A stretch of 64,000 bases of DNA from Maribacter sp. 1_MG-2023 (GTDB taxonomy: Bacteria; Bacteroidota; Bacteroidia; Flavobacteriales; Flavobacteriaceae): NCBI RefSeq assembly GCF_030547005.1, contig NZ_JAUOPN010000012.1, forward strand, positions 62,001 through 126,000, in the 5' to 3' direction. Shown one piece after another: positions 35,283 through 43,277 of this stretch; the stretch's first letter is position 1, and every line of letters begins with the position of its first letter. The translations under genes were made by a program, and so were the position numbers. Under the pieces are notes generated by a model, which was given only the letters and a program-made list of their open reading frames with translations, was not told where the DNA came from and did not search any database.

Positions 35283-36338
35283 TTACTTTACTAATTCTGT
35301 TTTAACTACTAAATAAGGGCCTTCACTATCATCTTTTCCATTGTTCATAGGTGGTATTCTATTTAATTGATCAATTGTAGCGTATAAAAATCCATCGTTA
35401 GCTACATAAAGACCATCTGGCCAAGATTGCCCTTCAGGAATTTTTGCTAAAGGGACATAAGCTTCTTTAGTAGATAGCCCTATTTCCCCATCTGTTACAT
35501 TAGTTACATACACATTTCCGACAGCATCTACTGCCATGCCGTCTGAGTATGATTTTTTACCATATGTTTCTATAGAATTTACTAGTTCTTCATCGCTACC
35601 AAAGTTAGCTGCAGGTACCCTATACATGGTGTTGCCGTGTAAGGCTCCAAAATATACCCAGTTATATAGTGGATCAATAGCTATTGGATTTAGCGCGAAA
35701 CCACCTTCCATTTCTGGCATCAATGATGGATGACTCTGTGCCATTCTCTTAGCTTCCCCATTCTCGGTATTGATTACAATAAATGCAGGCTCAGGCGCAC
35801 TTTTTAAATCACCCTGGGTCATATCTGCAATTATCACACGGTTGTGTTTTTCATCAATCACAAAATCCTGTAAAAAACTAGCCGGTTTTACTACGTTTGC
35901 CGGAATTTTTATAGTCTTAACTAATTTTTCTGACTTAGTATCCCAAATCACAAATTGCTTGTTTCCCATATCCAATAACCAAAGATTGTCATTGCTGTCA
36001 GCTCTTATGCCAATAACTGCCTTAAAAACCGAGTTTTCTCCAGTCGCATATTCGGCGTTTGGGTAAGCCTTACTTTTACCATTTTTGTACACTTCAAAAA
36101 CTTTAGTGTCAGGTGACATCATAGGGTTCATGGTAACAAATAATCTGCCATTACCAGTTAAAGCTAGATTACCAGGTCTTATGGTATCACTAGCAAAAAT
36201 AGTTTCTACAGTTTTTACTTCTTGTGAAACATTTTCCGTTGGCGCTGATTCTTGAACGGTCACCTCTTTTTTCTCGTTTGCAGATTTACACATTACCATC
36301 ACAGATGATAATGCTGTAAGCAATAGTATTCTTTTCAT
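35283..36338 (-). CDS. Yellow/major-royal-jelly-like lipoprotein, copy 2
   Basis: 351 residues. The N-terminus MKRILLLTALSSVMVMCK looks like a lipoprotein signal with Cys17, unlike copy 1, which has a plain Sec signal. Propeller strands as in copy 1: GIRADSNDNLWLLDMGN, LQDFVIDEKHNRVIIAD and GMAVDAVGNVYVTN. Divergent from the AraC gene at 36.5 kb, which is its likely regulator. A -7 element lies 37 bases upstream of the start. Confidence 0.85.
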   Translation of the reverse strand: MKRILLLTALSSVMVMCKSANEKKEVTVQESAPTENVSQEVKTVETIFASDTIRPGNLALTGNGRLFVTMNPMMSPDTKVFEVYKNGKSKAYPNAEYATGENSVFKAVIGIRADSNDNLWLLDMGNKQFVIWDTKSEKLVKTIKIPANVVKPASFLQDFVIDEKHNRVIIADMTQGDLKSAPEPAFIVINTENGEAKRMAQSHPSLMPEMEGGFALNPIAIDPLYNWVYFGALHGNTMYRVPAANFGSDEELVNSIETYGKKSYSDGMAVDAVGNVYVTNVTDGEIGLSTKEAYVPLAKIPEGQSWPDGLYVANDGFLYATIDQLNRIPPMNNGKDDSEGPYLVVKTELVK

Positions 36339-36374
36339 ATCTCTATATTTAAAAGTTAATATTTAAGTGCAAGA

Positions 36375-36382
36375 CAAAGTTA
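36375..36382 (-). promoter_or_regulatory. -7 promoter element of the royal-jelly-like/ABM operon
   Basis: Minus-strand TAACTTTG, a TAnnTTTG match in the region shared with the divergent AraC gene. Confidence 0.45.
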
Positions 36383-36501
36383 TTGGCAGACCACCTCTTT
36401 TAACTTGTATACCTAAAGGATATTTATGTATATTAAAAGGTTAATATGTTGTTATTTACCTGATTTTATTTGAATTACTTAAATATACTGAAATTCTTAT
36501 C

Positions 36502-36541
36502 AAAATTGACTCAAATGCAATTAAAATTGACTCAAATGCAA
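36502..36541 (+). repeat. 21-base tandem duplication over the AraC start
   Basis: AAAATTGACTCAAATGCAA occurs at 36502-36520 and again at 36523-36541 (period 21). It creates two equivalent in-frame ATGs at 36515 and 36536. Confidence 0.85.
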
Positions 36542-37432
36542 GTATTAGAAGTGTATAAACCTTTTGAAATACAAGAAATTGAATTGTCTGAGTGGAAACA
36601 ACGCCCGGTTAAGAACAATTTTTTCGAGTTTGTATTGATAAAAGATGGCGAAGGCACACAATGCATAAACTATAACGATTATGTCTATAGCAAGAATACT
36701 ATGTTTTTGTTACCACCCTTAAAATGTCATTCGTTTACTATAGAAAAACCTACCAAATTTGTATTTCTAAAATTTACCGATTCTTTTTTTAAAAGTGCTA
36801 ATAGATTAAGTATTGATAGAAACGAGTGGTTTAAAGAAGCTTCATATGTTTTATCTAATTATAACCAATTACCTGGAGATATCATCAAAAATGAATTGGA
36901 TCGAAATTATTTAGAAAATCTTATTAATATGATTCTTCAAGAATCTAGAAATTACGGTGAAGAGTCTGTAAACCTAGTTACCAGTTTAATGACCAGCATC
37001 TTAGAGATTTTAATACGCAATATTAAAAAAAGTAGCTACTTTGAATTACCAAAGAACAACTCTGATGAAAGAATTACTAAAATGCTGACTTATATAAATA
37101 CCAATATTGACAAGACTGAATTATTGAAAGTTGAAAATTTAGCCGATGTTTTTATGATGTCACCTACGTATGTAAGCGAATATTTTAAAAAGCAAGTGAG
37201 CATGTCTTTGCGAGAATATATCATTAAGGCAAAACTGAAGTTAGTAGAGATTCGCCTTTTAAATTCAGATTACACATTAACACAAATTGCAGATGATTTA
37301 GGTTTTACCGATGTAAGTCATCTTTCAAAAACTTTTAAACGTTACGCTGGCACTTCCATTCGTGAGTTTAAAAATAATGGAGAATATATGTTATTGAAAC
37401 GAAATTCTTGCACACCAACCGCAAGTGTTTAA
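36536..37432 (+). CDS. AraC-family transcription regulator
   Basis: About 298 residues from the ATG at 36536; a second ATG at 36515 comes from a tandem duplication, and an in-frame TTG lies at 36470. N-terminal cupin-like sensor half, C-terminal pair of helix-turn-helix motifs: VENLADVFMMSPTYVSEYFKK and LTQIADDLGFTDVSHLSKTFKR (landmarks LADVFMMSPTYV and IADDLGFTDVSHLSK), ending GTSIREFK. Divergent from the royal-jelly-like/ABM operon. It probably controls that operon or the SDR-ALDH genes downstream (inference). Confidence 0.88.
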   Translation: MQVLEVYKPFEIQEIELSEWKQRPVKNNFFEFVLIKDGEGTQCINYNDYVYSKNTMFLLPPLKCHSFTIEKPTKFVFLKFTDSFFKSANRLSIDRNEWFKEASYVLSNYNQLPGDIIKNELDRNYLENLINMILQESRNYGEESVNLVTSLMTSILEILIRNIKKSSYFELPKNNSDERITKMLTYINTNIDKTELLKVENLADVFMMSPTYVSEYFKKQVSMSLREYIIKAKLKLVEIRLLNSDYTLTQIADDLGFTDVSHLSKTFKRYAGTSIREFKNNGEYMLLKRNSCTPTASV

Positions 37433-37449
37433 ACAATCTTTTTTTTTAA

Positions 37450-37749
37450 TTAATCGTGTTGCCGACGATATAGAGGTGTCGATAATTGTCTGTTTTCTAC
37501 TTTTTTTTTGGGTCTAGAACAACTTAATGCATTGCTGTACATGCTATCATACAGCTTACGGTCATATATTAAATGACCACTGAATACCCTACCCAATTAT
37601 TAACGATAGCATTTATCATATTGCTAGTGTAATTACTTGTGTACTTGCTAGGAGGTTCTATTTCGTTGGTTTTTTTGACTCGTAAAGTTTCAATCTTACC
37701 TCATTCCCATATCCGTCAATACTTCATTTAATCTAGCTAAAAGAGTCAT
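37450..37749 (-). pseudogene. Possible decayed gene in the AraC-SDR gap
   Basis: On the minus strand three overlapping open pieces in shifted frames read like protein: MTLLARLNEVLTDMGMR (37749-37696), then EPPSKYTSNYTSNMINAIVNN and WVGYSVV, then IYDRKLYDSMYSNAL through a basic stretch to QLSTPLYRRQHD with a stop at 37450. They would join into about 95 residues with two frameshifts. I do not recognise the family, and chance frames in AT-rich DNA are not excluded. The rest of this 359-base gap has only homopolymer T tracts near 37440 and 37500. Confidence 0.3.
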
Positions 37750-37791
37750 TTCATACCTATTAACTTGTCTTCAAATCAAAATTAATACACT

Positions 37792-38532
37792 ATGAAATTA
37801 GAAGATAAAGTAATTATAATAACGGGAGCATCAAGCGGAATTGGCAAAGCAACAGCAATAAAACTAGCCGAAAATGGAACTAAGGTTGTTTTAATGGCGA
37901 GAAGCGAAGATGAGTTAAACGACCTGAAATCTAACATAATTAAAAAAGGAGGAGAAGCTTTAGTAGTAGCCGGCGATGTAACAAAGAAAGCAGATTTCGA
38001 TAATGTTGTTTCTAAAACTAAACGCGAATACGGTAAAATATCAGGTTTAATAAACAACGCAGGATTAATGCCTTTATCATTTGTTGAAAAACTTAAAACT
38101 GACGAGTGGGATAAGATGGTAGATGTGAATATAAAAGGAGTCCTGAACGGGGTTGCTGCAGTATTACCAGAGCTAAAAGCGAATAAAGGCGGTAATATCA
38201 TTAATATTTCTTCAATGGCTGCAAATAGATATTTTCCAGGTGGTGCAGTGTACTGTGCAACCAAATCTGCAGTGAAAATGTTTTCAGAAGGACTGCGTCA
38301 AGAATTGGCACCGAAATTCGGAATTAATATCACCTCTATAGAACCTGATGCAGTCGCTACTAATTTGACAAGCACCATTAGTGATGAAGATATTAAAGAG
38401 ATGATGAAAGAAATGCAAAAGATGGAAACCTTAGAAGCAGAAGATATTGCTAACAGCATCTACTATGTTTTAACGCAACCTAATAGAGTAAACATCAATG
38501 ATGTGTATTTGGTACCAAGTGAACAACAATAA
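37792..38532 (+). CDS. Short-chain dehydrogenase/reductase (classical SDR)
   Basis: 246 residues, classical SDR. TGASSGIG cofactor loop at residues 11-18, NNAG near 89-92, catalytic Ser in NISSM near 139 and YCATK (Tyr153/Lys157 region). An Arg shortly after the second strand (MARSEDEL) suggests NADP(H). Similar to the YdfG/sepiapterin-reductase-like group that reduces 3-hydroxy acids or small carbonyls. It lies 20 bases before the ALDH gene, so they form an operon. Confidence 0.9.
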   Translation: MKLEDKVIIITGASSGIGKATAIKLAENGTKVVLMARSEDELNDLKSNIIKKGGEALVVAGDVTKKADFDNVVSKTKREYGKISGLINNAGLMPLSFVEKLKTDEWDKMVDVNIKGVLNGVAAVLPELKANKGGNIINISSMAANRYFPGGAVYCATKSAVKMFSEGLRQELAPKFGINITSIEPDAVATNLTSTISDEDIKEMMKEMQKMETLEAEDIANSIYYVLTQPNRVNINDVYLVPSEQQ

Positions 38533-38552
38533 ATAAAATTTAAAAACAAATT

Positions 38553-39953
38553 ATGTCTACGACAATTAAACAAGATACATTCAAAACAATTAACCCTACA
38601 ACAGGCAAAGAAATAGCTTCTCATACCTATATGACAGATGACCAGGTGGAGGAAAGCATCCAAAAATCTCAAAAAGCATTTTTGAAATGGAAAATGAAAT
38701 CCATTGAAGAACGCGGCGAGATTATAAAATCTATAGGTAAAGAATTACAGAATTATAAGAAGGAATTGTCAGAATTAATGACCGATGAAATGGGTAAACT
38801 ACTTTCTCAAAGCGAGCATGAAGTCGACCTTTGTAAATCAATTTGCGATTATTCTGCAGAGAACGCTCCAGAATTTTTAAAAAATGAAGAAAGAAAATTA
38901 TCTGATGGAGGAAGAGGAATTATAACCTATTCACCCATGGGAATTATATATGGTATTCAACCATGGAACTACCCAAGTTATCAAGTATTAAGATATACTA
39001 TTGTTAACTTAATGGCTGGTAACAGTATTTTGCTAAAACATGCATCTAACGTTACAGGTACGGCAAAATTATTGAAATCTATATTTGATACAGCTGGTCT
39101 ACCTGAGAATTTATTCAATGTCATGGTTATTGATCATGAGCAGTCTAATGCGATAATAGAACACAAATTAATTAGAGGTGTTACCTTAACCGGCAGTCCG
39201 GTTGCAGGAGAAAAAATTGGCGAATTGGCTGGTGCACAATTGAAAAAGACAGTATTAGAATTGGGTAGTAATGATGCCTATTTGGTGTTAGATGATGCAG
39301 ATATTGATTTGGCTGTAGAAAAGAGTGTTATGGGGAGAATCTACAATAATGGAGAGACCTGTATAGCCGCAAAACGATTTGTTGCTACAGAAAAAGTGTA
39401 TGACGAGTTTAAAGAGAAATTCGTAAAGGCTATGGATGCCTTAAAAGTAGGTGATCCCAAAAAAGAGGAAACGGAACTAGGACCAATGGCTCGTGAAGAT
39501 TTGAGAAAAAAAATTCATGAACAACTTGAAGAAAGTGTAGATAAAGGAGCAGAAATATTATGCGGCGGAAAAATTCCTGAAGGGGATGGTTACTTCTACC
39601 CTGCCACGGTTTTAGGCAATGTAACGCCAGGTCAACCAGCATATGATGATGAGCTATTCGGACCGGTTGCTTCATTAATTAAAGCAAAGGACAATGAAGA
39701 TGCTATGCGTATCGCTAATGATAGCAGATTTGGATTAGGCGGCGGAATCTTTTCTAAAGATGTTGATAAGGCAATTGAATTGGCAGAGAAACATTTTGAT
39801 ACGGGAATGGTATTTATAAATTCCTTCGGATTAGCAGAACCTTCAATGCCTTTTGGCGGAGTAAAAGATTCTGGTTACGGTCGTGAACATGGCGGATTTG
39901 GAATGAAAGAGTTTGTAAATGTTAAGTCCATCGTTATTATGGATAATAAATAA
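38553..39953 (+). CDS. NAD(P)-dependent succinate-semialdehyde dehydrogenase-type ALDH (YneI/Sad-like)
   Basis: 466 residues, complete aldehyde dehydrogenase. Catalytic Cys270 in NNGETCIAAK and general-base Glu236 in LELGS are present, as are the GIQPWNYP cofactor segment near 135 and the PFGGVKDSGYGRE end near 431-443. Short N-terminus and motif pattern fit the YneI/GabD-like succinate-semialdehyde group. It oxidises an aldehyde to the acid in the cytoplasm. Cotranscribed with the SDR upstream and followed by a strong terminator. Confidence 0.9.
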   Translation: MSTTIKQDTFKTINPTTGKEIASHTYMTDDQVEESIQKSQKAFLKWKMKSIEERGEIIKSIGKELQNYKKELSELMTDEMGKLLSQSEHEVDLCKSICDYSAENAPEFLKNEERKLSDGGRGIITYSPMGIIYGIQPWNYPSYQVLRYTIVNLMAGNSILLKHASNVTGTAKLLKSIFDTAGLPENLFNVMVIDHEQSNAIIEHKLIRGVTLTGSPVAGEKIGELAGAQLKKTVLELGSNDAYLVLDDADIDLAVEKSVMGRIYNNGETCIAAKRFVATEKVYDEFKEKFVKAMDALKVGDPKKEETELGPMAREDLRKKIHEQLEESVDKGAEILCGGKIPEGDGYFYPATVLGNVTPGQPAYDDELFGPVASLIKAKDNEDAMRIANDSRFGLGGGIFSKDVDKAIELAEKHFDTGMVFINSFGLAEPSMPFGGVKDSGYGREHGGFGMKEFVNVKSIVIMDNK

Positions 39954-39962
39954 AAGCAATTA

Positions 39963-39994
39963 AAAAGGGGCAGTCATTTGACTGCCCCTTTTAT
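39963..39994 (+). terminator. Terminator of the SDR-ALDH operon
   Basis: Perfect 13-bp stem AAAAGGGGCAGTC / GACTGCCCCTTTT with a 4-base loop, 10 bases after the ALDH stop. Confidence 0.88.
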
Positions 39995-40030
39995 ATAATA
40001 TAGTTGCATTTTTATAAACCTTTGTTAAAA

Positions 40031-40044
40031 AATGAATGTTCATT
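40031..40044 (+). promoter_or_regulatory. Second TetR-type operator upstream of the CurA-like gene
   Basis: AATGAATGTTCATT differs from the perfect palindrome at 19066 by one base (position 7). It ends 11 bases before a -7 element at 40056, nearly the same geometry as at the tetR operon. Confidence 0.65.
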
Positions 40045-40055
40045 CTTTTTTGTAA

Positions 40056-40063
40056 TATCTTTG
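40056..40063 (+). promoter_or_regulatory. -7 promoter element of the CurA/DJ-1 operon
   Basis: TATCTTTG, exact TAnnTTTG match. It implies a leader of about 115 bases before the ATG at 40186. Confidence 0.5.
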
Positions 40064-40185
40064 AACTGTCTAAGAAATATAGATTATAAATTTGCTATTA
40101 GTTATATAGAAGCAAACTAGAAATAGTACTTATTATCACATAACTCTATAGACAATAATTTAGTATAGAATTTAAATAGTAACTT

Positions 40186-41184
40186 ATGAATAAGTCCATT
40201 AATTTAAAAAAACGTCCGGTAGGTACTCCTACTCTTTCTGACTTTGAATTTGTTGAAACTGATGTTAATCCTAGTATTACTGATGGTCAACTATTGTTAG
40301 AAGCCAAATATATTTCTGTTGACCCATATTTAAGAGGTCGTATGAGCGATGCTAAGTCGTATGTACCACCATTTAATTTAGATGAGCCCATAAGCTCTGG
40401 TGTGGTTGCTGAAGTTATCGAATCTAACAACGGCAAGTTTAAGAAAGGTGATTTTGTATCAGGATTATTACAATGGAAAGAAAAGCAGGTTTCAACAGGT
40501 GAAGGCTTGCAGAAAATAGATAAAAGTAAGGCTCCACTTAGTGCATATTTAGGTATCGTCGGCATGACGGGCTTAACAGCTTTTTTAGGTCTTCACGAAA
40601 TAGGGAAACCAAAAAAAGGTGAAACTTTAGTTGTTTCAGGTGCTGCAGGAGCCGTTGGTAGCGTTGTAGGTCAAATAGGTAAAATTCTCGGACTTAAAGT
40701 AATAGGTATAGCTGGTACAGATGAAAAGATTGATATGTTGAAATCTGAATTCGGATTCGACCATGGTATCAATTATAAAACTACCAAGGATATGAATGCT
40801 GCTATTAAAGAAGTAGCACCAAACGGAGTTGATATATATTTTGACAACGTAGGCGGACCAATTTCTGATGCGGTATTATTCAATATCAATCAGTTTGCAA
40901 GAATTATTAACTGTGGTGCTATTTCAGTCTATAATAAAACAGAAATTCCGATGGCAGTAGCTGTACAACCTTTCTTAGTTAAGAATAGTGCACTAATGCA
41001 AGGTTTTATAGTTTCTAATTACGCAGACAAATTCCCAGTAGCCATGAAGCAATTATCTACTTGGTTGGGTGAAGGTAAATTAAGATATAAAGAAACCATC
41101 GTTGAAGGCTTTGAGCATACACCACAAGCGTTCTTAGATATGATGGATGGTAAGAATAAAGGAAAAATGATAGTTAAAGTCTAA
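40186..41184 (+). CDS. NADPH-dependent oxidoreductase of the CurA/YncB (prostaglandin/curcumin reductase) MDR group
   Basis: 332 residues, zinc-free medium-chain reductase. VDPYLRGRM near residues 46-54 and the cofactor loop GAAGAVGSVVGQ near 151-162 are characteristic, as is the GFIVSNYADKFP segment near 267-278. Such enzymes reduce the C=C bond of alpha,beta-unsaturated ketones and aldehydes such as curcumin or 4-hydroxynonenal with NADPH (family knowledge). First gene of a two-gene operon with a DJ-1-like protein, under a promoter carrying a TetR-type site. It fits electrophile defence. Confidence 0.9.
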   Translation: MNKSINLKKRPVGTPTLSDFEFVETDVNPSITDGQLLLEAKYISVDPYLRGRMSDAKSYVPPFNLDEPISSGVVAEVIESNNGKFKKGDFVSGLLQWKEKQVSTGEGLQKIDKSKAPLSAYLGIVGMTGLTAFLGLHEIGKPKKGETLVVSGAAGAVGSVVGQIGKILGLKVIGIAGTDEKIDMLKSEFGFDHGINYKTTKDMNAAIKEVAPNGVDIYFDNVGGPISDAVLFNINQFARIINCGAISVYNKTEIPMAVAVQPFLVKNSALMQGFIVSNYADKFPVAMKQLSTWLGEGKLRYKETIVEGFEHTPQAFLDMMDGKNKGKMIVKV

Positions 41185-41229
41185 ATACAAGACTTATTAT
41201 AAATCAATAACTTAAAAACAAAAAATAAA

Positions 41230-41907
41230 ATGAAAATATTATTCGTATTAACCTCTCATGATCAATTGGGAGACACAGGAAAGAAAACAGGATTTTGGAT
41301 AGAAGAGTTTGCAGCTCCATATTACGCACTTTTAGACAAAGGTGCTGAGATTACAGTAGCTACTCCAAAAGGTGGTCAAGCACCAATTGATCCAAGTAGT
41401 GATTCAGAAGACGCTCAGACAAAAGATACAAAGCGTTATAAGGAGGATAAAGATGCGCAAAGCGTTATAAACAATACCAAGAAATTAGTAGAGGTAAATG
41501 CATCTGATTTTGATGCGGTATTCTACCCAGGTGGTCACGGACCGTTATGGGATTTAGCGAACGATGCGACATCAATTAAATTGATTGAAACATTTAATGA
41601 GCAAGAGAAACCAGTTGCATTTGTATGCCACGCGCCTGCAGCATTAAAAGGTGTTAAAGGAACTGATGGAAATCCTTTAGTAAAAGGAAAAAAAGTAACT
41701 GGCTTTACCAATACAGAAGAAGCGGCAGTGCAATTAACAGATGTTGTTCCTTTCTTAGTAGAAGACATGCTACAAGAAAATGGCGGAATCTATTCTAAAA
41801 AAGAAGATTGGGCAGCATACGCAATTCAAGATGGTAATTTAATTACAGGTCAAAATCCTGCATCATCTGAATTGGTTGCAGAGAAGTTATTGGCAGCTTT
41901 GAAATAG
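41230..41907 (+). CDS. DJ-1/PfpI-superfamily protein, Hsp31/glyoxalase III-like
   Basis: 225 residues. Nucleophile Cys133 sits in the elbow FVCHAP, with PGGHGPLWDL upstream and a Glu in the N-terminal third, giving the Cys-His-Glu arrangement of Hsp31-like proteins. Known activities in this group are conversion of methylglyoxal to lactate and protein chaperoning or deglycation. It is 45 bases after the CurA-like gene, and the pair fits reactive-carbonyl stress. No signal peptide, so cytoplasmic. Confidence 0.9.
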   Translation: MKILFVLTSHDQLGDTGKKTGFWIEEFAAPYYALLDKGAEITVATPKGGQAPIDPSSDSEDAQTKDTKRYKEDKDAQSVINNTKKLVEVNASDFDAVFYPGGHGPLWDLANDATSIKLIETFNEQEKPVAFVCHAPAALKGVKGTDGNPLVKGKKVTGFTNTEEAAVQLTDVVPFLVEDMLQENGGIYSKKEDWAAYAIQDGNLITGQNPASSELVAEKLLAALK

Positions 41908-41925
41908 CATTCAGAATATTAAATG

Positions 41926-41958
41926 AAAAAGCCCGTAAAATTAATTTACGGGCTTTTT
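41926..41958 (+). terminator. Bidirectional terminator between the DJ-1-like gene and the SCO1 gene
   Basis: Perfect 14-bp stem AAAAAGCCCGTAAA / TTTACGGGCTTTTT, 5-base loop, with T runs on both strands between convergent genes. Confidence 0.9.
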
Positions 41959-41983
41959 GTGTTTACTACTTAATCAATCTCTA

Positions 41984-42658
41984 TCAACGCTCTTTTAATA
42001 GGGCTTTTATATCGGTAATCAATTGCGCTATAGAAGCTCTATTCAATCCGTTATAAATACCGCGTATGTGCTTATTTTTATCAATGAGCAAAAAGTTTTC
42101 TGTGTGTAGAAAATCATTGATATCCTTAGGTATGCCTAAATCATTTTCTACAAAATATTCGTTTCTTCCTAAATTATAAATTTCGTTCTTATCACCAGTA
42201 ACTAAGTGCCATTTAGAATCTATTACTCCGTTTTTTTCGGCATATGTTTTAAGTACGGATACAGAATCTATTGAAGGAGTTACTGAATGTGAAAGAATAG
42301 CTACTTCATCATTTTCTAAAAAAGCCTCTTGTACCTTTGTCATATTATTCGTCATCTTAAGACAAATTCCTGGGCAGGTAGTAAAAAAGAAATCAGTAAT
42401 ATAAATTTGATTTTCGAAAGACTTCTGGGTCAATGTATCTCCTAACTGATCCACCAATTTAAAATCAGGAATTTTGTGAAATTGTTTTTCTTCTTCAGTA
42501 TTCGGAGTTATCCAATGTGGGGTAAATGATTCATCATTATAATAAGGCAAGTGCTCTACCCTACTGGTCTCTTTAACCTGTATGTTCTCTTTTTTTACTG
42601 TTTGTTTACAAGCAGCAAAAAGAAGTATAACAACTATAGAAAGTATTGTCTTGTTCAT
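41984..42658 (-). CDS. SCO1/SenC-family copper-binding lipoprotein
   Basis: 224 residues. The lipoprotein signal ends FAACK (Cys17), without the acidic surface-export tag, so it should face the periplasm. Thioredoxin-like fold with the copper ligands Cys95 and Cys99 in TTCPGIC and His185 in HTENF. SCO proteins deliver copper to cytochrome oxidase or other copper proteins, or act as redox sensors. The ATG overlaps the preceding gene's stop by 4 bases. No cytochrome oxidase gene is near; its partners here are YHYH and CotH proteins. Confidence 0.9.
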   Translation of the reverse strand: MNKTILSIVVILLFAACKQTVKKENIQVKETSRVEHLPYYNDESFTPHWITPNTEEEKQFHKIPDFKLVDQLGDTLTQKSFENQIYITDFFFTTCPGICLKMTNNMTKVQEAFLENDEVAILSHSVTPSIDSVSVLKTYAEKNGVIDSKWHLVTGDKNEIYNLGRNEYFVENDLGIPKDINDFLHTENFLLIDKNKHIRGIYNGLNRASIAQLITDIKALLKER

Positions 42659-43275
42659 AATAATTCGTTTTCTGATCTAATTACAACTTCATCTTCTAAT
42701 TGATAGCAAGAATTTGCTCTACGTAATCCAAAAATACGTCCGTTTTTAGCTTCATAGTTCACATACAAAGTTCCGTTTTTTAACCACGCTTTTTGTAATC
42801 CCTCTTCTCTACCGTTAACCAATTGCCGTTCTTTTGCCAATTGACCATCTGCGTACCATTTCTTTTCTACTCCGTTCATGTTTCCATTAGCATAGTTAGC
42901 TTCTTGAGCTAATTGCCCATTCTCCCACCAACTTTTATACGAACCTTCTAGACGATTATTTTTATAATGAAATTCAACTCGTAATACACCGGTATCTGAC
43001 CATCTTTGTACAACGCCTTCTCTTTTACCTTTTACAAAACCCACCTTTTCAGCTAAAGTTCCATTTTCATGTAAGGCTATTGAATAACCATCATAAGGTG
43101 AGTTTTTGTAATACCAAGTTCCTTCCAATTGATTTAGCTTTAATTCTTCTTTAAATTTAGTTTCTTGCTTAATCACTATTGGTTCTTCAACCAAAGCTTT
43201 ATGCTCAGTTGTATTTTTACAACCAACTTGAAAAATTAGTATAAAACAAATAATATGGAAGTGAACTATTCTCAT
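42655..43275 (-). CDS. YwqK-like repeat lipoprotein (MORN-related)
   Basis: 206 residues. Lipoprotein signal ending QVGCK (Cys19). From about residue 50 on there are five to six units of about 22 residues of the type NGxLxxxxxYxNGxxxGxxKxW, as in the YwqK/MORN_2 family. Databases often label YwqK an antitoxin, but no toxin gene is here and this one is exported. Probably a surface or periplasmic scaffold. Its stop overlaps the SCO1 start, and it lies 2 bases after the YHYH gene, so the genes are cotranscribed. Confidence 0.82.
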   Translation of the reverse strand: MRIVHFHIICFILIFQVGCKNTTEHKALVEEPIVIKQETKFKEELKLNQLEGTWYYKNSPYDGYSIALHENGTLAEKVGFVKGKREGVVQRWSDTGVLRVEFHYKNNRLEGSYKSWWENGQLAQEANYANGNMNGVEKKWYADGQLAKERQLVNGREEGLQKAWLKNGTLYVNYEAKNGRIFGLRRANSCYQLEDEVVIRSENELL

Positions 43276-43277
43276 TC

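Noticed and set aside
42655-43275. YwqK-like protein as part of a toxin-antitoxin system
   Set aside because: It has a lipoprotein signal and no toxin gene is adjacent; the antitoxin label is inherited from database naming.
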